Positions 61,194 to 64,000 of a stretch of DNA of 64,000 nucleotides are shown piece by piece. A model generated the notes under the pieces. It was not told where the DNA came from and did not search any database. It saw nothing but the letters and a program-made list of their open reading frames with translations. The stretch's first letter is position 1. Every line of letters begins with the position of its first letter. The stretch covers positions 209,909-273,908 of the forward strand of contig NZ_BCSP01000003.1 in NCBI RefSeq assembly GCF_001570925.1. Direction: 5' to 3'. The DNA is from [Zimmermannella] bifida NBRC 103089 (GTDB lineage: Bacteria; Actinomycetota; Actinomycetes; Actinomycetales; Microbacteriaceae). The position numbers were made by a program, and so were the translations under genes.

Positions 61194-62647
61194 CCTCATC
61201 GGTTGAAGCGGCCGCAATGATGCGTCAAGCGGTGCTTGACGCTTGCGACGCATTCGATCAGGTTGACCGCCGCGGTACCGGCCGCATCACCGACCGGGTA
61301 CGCCGACAGCTCGGCGAAACGGTTCGCTTGGCGGTCGTGGGACGAGTCAAAGCCGGTAAATCGACGCTCGTGAACGCTCTGGTGGGCCGGATTGTTGCGC
61401 CCACGGGCGTCACCGAGTGCACCAAGATCTCGACGCACTACACGTTTGGTGCGCCCGAGCGGGGACTTGTGATCACTCGCAACGGGCAGCAGGTGCCGTT
61501 CGACCTGGTCAACGGCGGACTGCCGCAACAACTGCCGGTGCCCACCGAACATATCGCGCACGCGGTCGTGTTCTTGCAGTCGGAAGTGCTGCGCGACATG
61601 ACGCTGATCGATACGCCGGGTCTGGCCACCACGTCGGGGGAGTACGAGGATGCGGCGCGCCGCACGGTACTCGGGCACGAATCCGTCCGCCAGGCGGACG
61701 CGCTCGTGTACGTGTTCCACGGACAAGTTCTGCGCGACGATGTCGACTTCCTGCGCGAGTGGGGATCAGTAACCGACACACCGGCAGAATCTGCATCGCA
61801 TGCCGTCGGCGTACTCAGCCACGCCGACAACTTTGGCGGCGCGACCTGGGGGAGCGACGACCCGATTTCCCTCGCCCGCGGGGCTGCATCCGAATTTGCG
61901 AAGAAGCACGGCGCACAGCTCGGCACTGTGGTCGCGGTCGCGGGCAACATGGCGCAGGCATCGCGTGCGGGGCTTGTTCGTGAACAGGATGCGGCGATGC
62001 TCGCTCGGCTGTATGGCGTCGACGAACTCGATCTGGAACTTCGCGACCCGCAGAACCTCGGCGAACTCGTGCCCGGTGTGCTGAATCTTGAAGTGTCGCG
62101 ACTGGCCGACATCATTGGCGAGTACGGACTTCGTTTCGGACGCGAACATGCCCAGCGTGGCGCTCGTGCACTGAGCGACTGGCTGACGCAGGCTTCGGGC
62201 ATTGATGAGCTCCGCAAAGCGCTCGCAGTGCGGTACATCGGCCGCTACGCACACGTTAAGGCCCGTCGCGGACTGGACACGTTGGAGCAGCTGGCGTGGG
62301 CGAACGGTGCCCCGCCGCAATTGCGCGCGATTGTCTCCGAAGCCCGCTTGAAGCCAGCACTGCATCCGTTGCAAGAGTTGGATGCGCTGGAACGGTTGGC
62401 TGCGGTCGAACCCGACCACCCGCTGGTCGCGATGCTCGACCGCCAGCTGGCGGCACGTAATGACGCTGAACGGTTGGCGATGCCCGCATCGTCGACCGCG
62501 GAGCAGCTTCGCGAGCAGGCATTGAACTGGTCGGTTGAAGCTCGCCGGGCATCGGTTGTGGAGCCCTATCCGGAACGCCAAAACGCGTACCAAATCTTGG
62601 ACCGCTCCTTCACCCAGATCGCGCTGCGCCTGACGCCGCGCCACTAG
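61190..62647 (+). CDS. Dynamin-like GTPase (IniC-like)
   Basis: A 485-residue dynamin-family GTPase matching mycobacterial IniC (493) in length. The P-loop is VVGRVKAGKSTLVNALVG (about 47-64), a likely G2 lies in VTECTKISTHY, G3 is MTLIDTPGLAT (about 139) and G4 lies near LSHADNFGG (about 208). The C-terminal half is helical (ELRKALAVRYIGRYAHVKARRGLDTLEQL), with no clear membrane segment. The start ATG overlaps the stop of the Hsp70-like gene by four bases, so the two are coupled in translation and probably act together. A strong terminator ends the operon. Confidence 0.88.
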   Translation: MTSSVEAAAMMRQAVLDACDAFDQVDRRGTGRITDRVRRQLGETVRLAVVGRVKAGKSTLVNALVGRIVAPTGVTECTKISTHYTFGAPERGLVITRNGQQVPFDLVNGGLPQQLPVPTEHIAHAVVFLQSEVLRDMTLIDTPGLATTSGEYEDAARRTVLGHESVRQADALVYVFHGQVLRDDVDFLREWGSVTDTPAESASHAVGVLSHADNFGGATWGSDDPISLARGAASEFAKKHGAQLGTVVAVAGNMAQASRAGLVREQDAAMLARLYGVDELDLELRDPQNLGELVPGVLNLEVSRLADIIGEYGLRFGREHAQRGARALSDWLTQASGIDELRKALAVRYIGRYAHVKARRGLDTLEQLAWANGAPPQLRAIVSEARLKPALHPLQELDALERLAAVEPDHPLVAMLDRQLAARNDAERLAMPASSTAEQLREQALNWSVEARRASVVEPYPERQNAYQILDRSFTQIALRLTPRH

Positions 62648-62770
62648 CGAACAGGCCCGCGCGACTCGCGACGCGGGCGAAGGCTTCGAGCATCGGATTC
62701 TTCGGCAGCGCGCGGCGCATCCGACTCAGCCCATCCCACGCAGCGCGACCGGTCAAGCTGCGCTGTGCCC

Positions 62771-62800
62771 GCCTGTCCTGTGCCAGCCTGTCCTGTGCCA
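62771..62800. repeat. Two tandem 15-bp repeats after the dynamin operon
   Basis: GCCTGTCCTGTGCCA occurs twice in tandem, flanked by degenerate copies (GCGCTGTGCCC before, GCCAGCTCCGTGCCC after). The 250-bp gap 62648-62898 holds otherwise only the terminator. Confidence 0.75.
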
Positions 62801-62834
62801 GCCAGCTCCGTGCCCGCCCGCTCGTTACCTCGGA

Positions 62835-62880
62835 AACGCCCTGTGGGCCGACTCCCGAAGGAATCGGCCCACAGGGCGTT
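62835..62880. terminator. Bidirectional terminator of the dynamin operon
   Basis: AACGCCCTGTGGGCCGA pairs perfectly over 17 bp with TCGGCCCACAGGGCGTT across a 12-nt loop. It lies between convergent genes. Confidence 0.8.
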
Positions 62881-62898
62881 AGCCCGCTAACTTGATCG

Positions 62899-64000
62899 CT
62901 AGAGCGTGTAGTCCGCTACGCCGTCGCCGTCAACGTCGAAGGTGTCGACGATGCCGTCGCCGTCGGTGTCGGAACCGAATGCATCTGCTACGCCGTCGCC
63001 GTCGGTGTCCATTTCGATGGTCTCGGCAAAGCCGTCGCCGTCAGCGTCGATGGCCAGGGTCTCGTTGACGCCGTCGCCGTCCATGTCCATGCTGAACGCG
63101 TCGTTGATGCCGTCACCGTCGGTGTCGACCTCGGTGTAGCCGAAGGCGTCGTAGGTCGAGTCACCGGTCGGCTCGGTGACGCCCATGTCCTCGGTGCCGG
63201 TTGGCTCAGCCTCGGTACCCGAAGGTGCGGTGGCGTCGGTGCCGTCAAGTGGCTGCTCGCTGTCGAAGACACCGTCGCCGTCCGAGTCGATCATCTCGAC
63301 GTCGTAAACGCCGTCGCCATCGGTGTCGATGACGCCCTGGTCGATGATGCCGTCGAGGTCGGTGTCCGTGCCGAATGCCTCGCTGATGCCGTCACCGTCG
63401 AGGTCGAACTCGGCCGAGTCGTTGATGCCGTCACCGTCGGTGTCTTCGGTGTAGGTCTGGTAGTCGCTGCCGCCCTCGTAACCTTCACCGGAGTCGTCCG
63501 TGTTCTCGACTGGTTCGGTCTCTTCGATTGGAGTTGGCGCGTCAACCGCGTCGTCCTCGATCGGTGCATCTTCAGCAGGTGCATCTTCGACTGGTGCGTC
63601 TTCAGCCGGTGCCGTCGAGTCGAAGCCGGGGATGTCGGCGTAGCCGTCGCCGTCTTCGTCGGTGTAGGTGGTGTCGGCGATACCGTCACCATCGGTGTCG
63701 ACCGAAGCAACGTCAACCAGGCCGTCACCGTCGGTGTCCGTGCCGAGGGTTTCGTTTACGCCGTCACCGTCGAAGTCGAAGTAGGCCGAGTCAGCAACGC
63801 CGTCGCCATCAGCGTCGATGGTGGCTTCTTCAGTCTGCGAGATTGGTTCGCCGTTGTCGGTAGGAGCAGGAGTTGCTTCTGAAGGTGCTGGGGTCGATGG
63901 TGTGTCTTCCGAAGGAGCTGGAGCCGATGGCGCGTCTTCCGATGGTGCCGGTTCCGAAGGAGCTGGAGCCGATGGCGCGTCTTCCGATGGTGCCGGTTCC
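62899..64000 (-). CDS. Asp/Gly repeat (calcium-binding TSP3-like) protein, C-terminal part; runs off right edge
   Basis: The reverse strand is open from the right edge to a stop at 62899 (366 codons), so this is the C-terminal part of a longer protein. Reading from the edge: two units of EPAPSEDAPSAPAPS, then a block of DxDGDGxxD motifs (ADGDGVADS, FDGDGVNET, TDGDGIADT, EDGDGYADI), an acidic EDAPVEDAPAEDAPIEDDAVDAP spacer in shorter pieces, and a second DGDG block ending DVDGDGVADYTL. Such motifs resemble thrombospondin type 3 and EF-hand-like calcium loops of surface proteins; calcium binding is inference. The N-terminus and any signal or anchor lie outside the window. Confidence 0.8.
   Translation of the reverse strand, partial: EPAPSEDAPSAPAPSEPAPSEDAPSAPAPSEDTPSTPAPSEATPAPTDNGEPISQTEEATIDADGDGVADSAYFDFDGDGVNETLGTDTDGDGLVDVASVDTDGDGIADTTYTDEDGDGYADIPGFDSTAPAEDAPVEDAPAEDAPIEDDAVDAPTPIEETEPVENTDDSGEGYEGGSDYQTYTEDTDGDGINDSAEFDLDGDGISEAFGTDTDLDGIIDQGVIDTDGDGVYDVEMIDSDGDGVFDSEQPLDGTDATAPSGTEAEPTGTEDMGVTEPTGDSTYDAFGYTEVDTDGDGINDAFSMDMDGDGVNETLAIDADGDGFAETIEMDTDGDGVADAFGSDTDGDGIVDTFDVDGDGVADYTL
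63908..63997 (-). repeat. Two identical 45-bp tandem repeats in the DGDG protein gene
   Basis: Copies at 63908-63952 and 63953-63997 look identical base for base and continue towards the edge with TCC. They encode Pro/Ser/Glu/Ala units of 15 residues, a likely extended stalk. Confidence 0.85.

Overview
The window is a GC-rich, densely coded chromosomal segment from an actinobacterium, most likely a member of the Microbacteriaceae. The signs are: cspA next to a DUF3027 gene; a DtxR-type regulator whose metal ligands sit at the canonical residue numbers; class Ib ribonucleotide reductase (nrdHIE and nrdF); galU-rimJ followed by a GlpR/SepX-like divisome protein; a protein O-mannosyltransferase; IniA/IniC-like dynamins; frequent apparently leaderless starts; and constant recurrence of the word GGATGCG/CGCATCC. 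The genus cannot be fixed from the sequence alone. There is no rRNA, prophage, insertion sequence or CRISPR array, and most of the window looks like core chromosome.

Layout. 1-8.5 kb: a truncated helicase-associated gene, a small membrane protein, csp and DUF3027, serC, a DtxR/IdeR regulator, an NlpC/P60 hydrolase with a long leader, an HNH nuclease, an SRPBCC protein and an AIM24 protein. 8.7-15 kb: tRNA-Arg(CCU), a very large SF1 helicase-like protein whose Walker A lysine and Walker B glutamate are replaced, a small conserved protein and an MFS exporter. 15-25 kb: mscL, 5-formyl-THF cyclo-ligase, galU-rimJ-glpR/sepX, a proline-tailed membrane protein, tRNA-Ala(CGC), an MpaB-like oxygenase, a secreted trypsin-like protease, a PQ-rich membrane protein and thrC. 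25-34 kb: a solitary DNA methyltransferase, a GlcD-GlcF-type FAD/Fe-S dehydrogenase, thioredoxin, a PRC-barrel protein, a DUF4349 lipoprotein and an aldo-keto reductase.

34-42 kb holds nrdHIE behind two NrdR-type boxes 31 bp apart. A permease/TetR/FAD amine-oxidase module with a shared 14-bp operator follows, and then nrdF, so the nrd genes are split by a catabolic module. 42-45.5 kb encodes a polar amino-acid ABC importer whose two substrate-binding domains and permease form one polypeptide, plus its ATPase. 45.5-57 kb is housekeeping: hrpA, pmt, rsmI, metG, tatD, rsmA/ksgA and ispE.

57-62.6 kb is the most striking part: a dynamin-like GTPase with a membrane hairpin (IniA-like), an Hsp70/actin-fold ATPase that has lost the chaperone substrate domain and carries instead a Pro/Gln linker, one transmembrane helix and a four-cysteine outer domain, and a second dynamin-like GTPase (IniC-like) joined by an ATGA overlap. 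They probably form one envelope or membrane-remodelling machine. The right edge cuts an Asp/Gly-rich calcium-repeat-like surface protein with a tandemly repeated Pro/Ser/Glu/Ala region.
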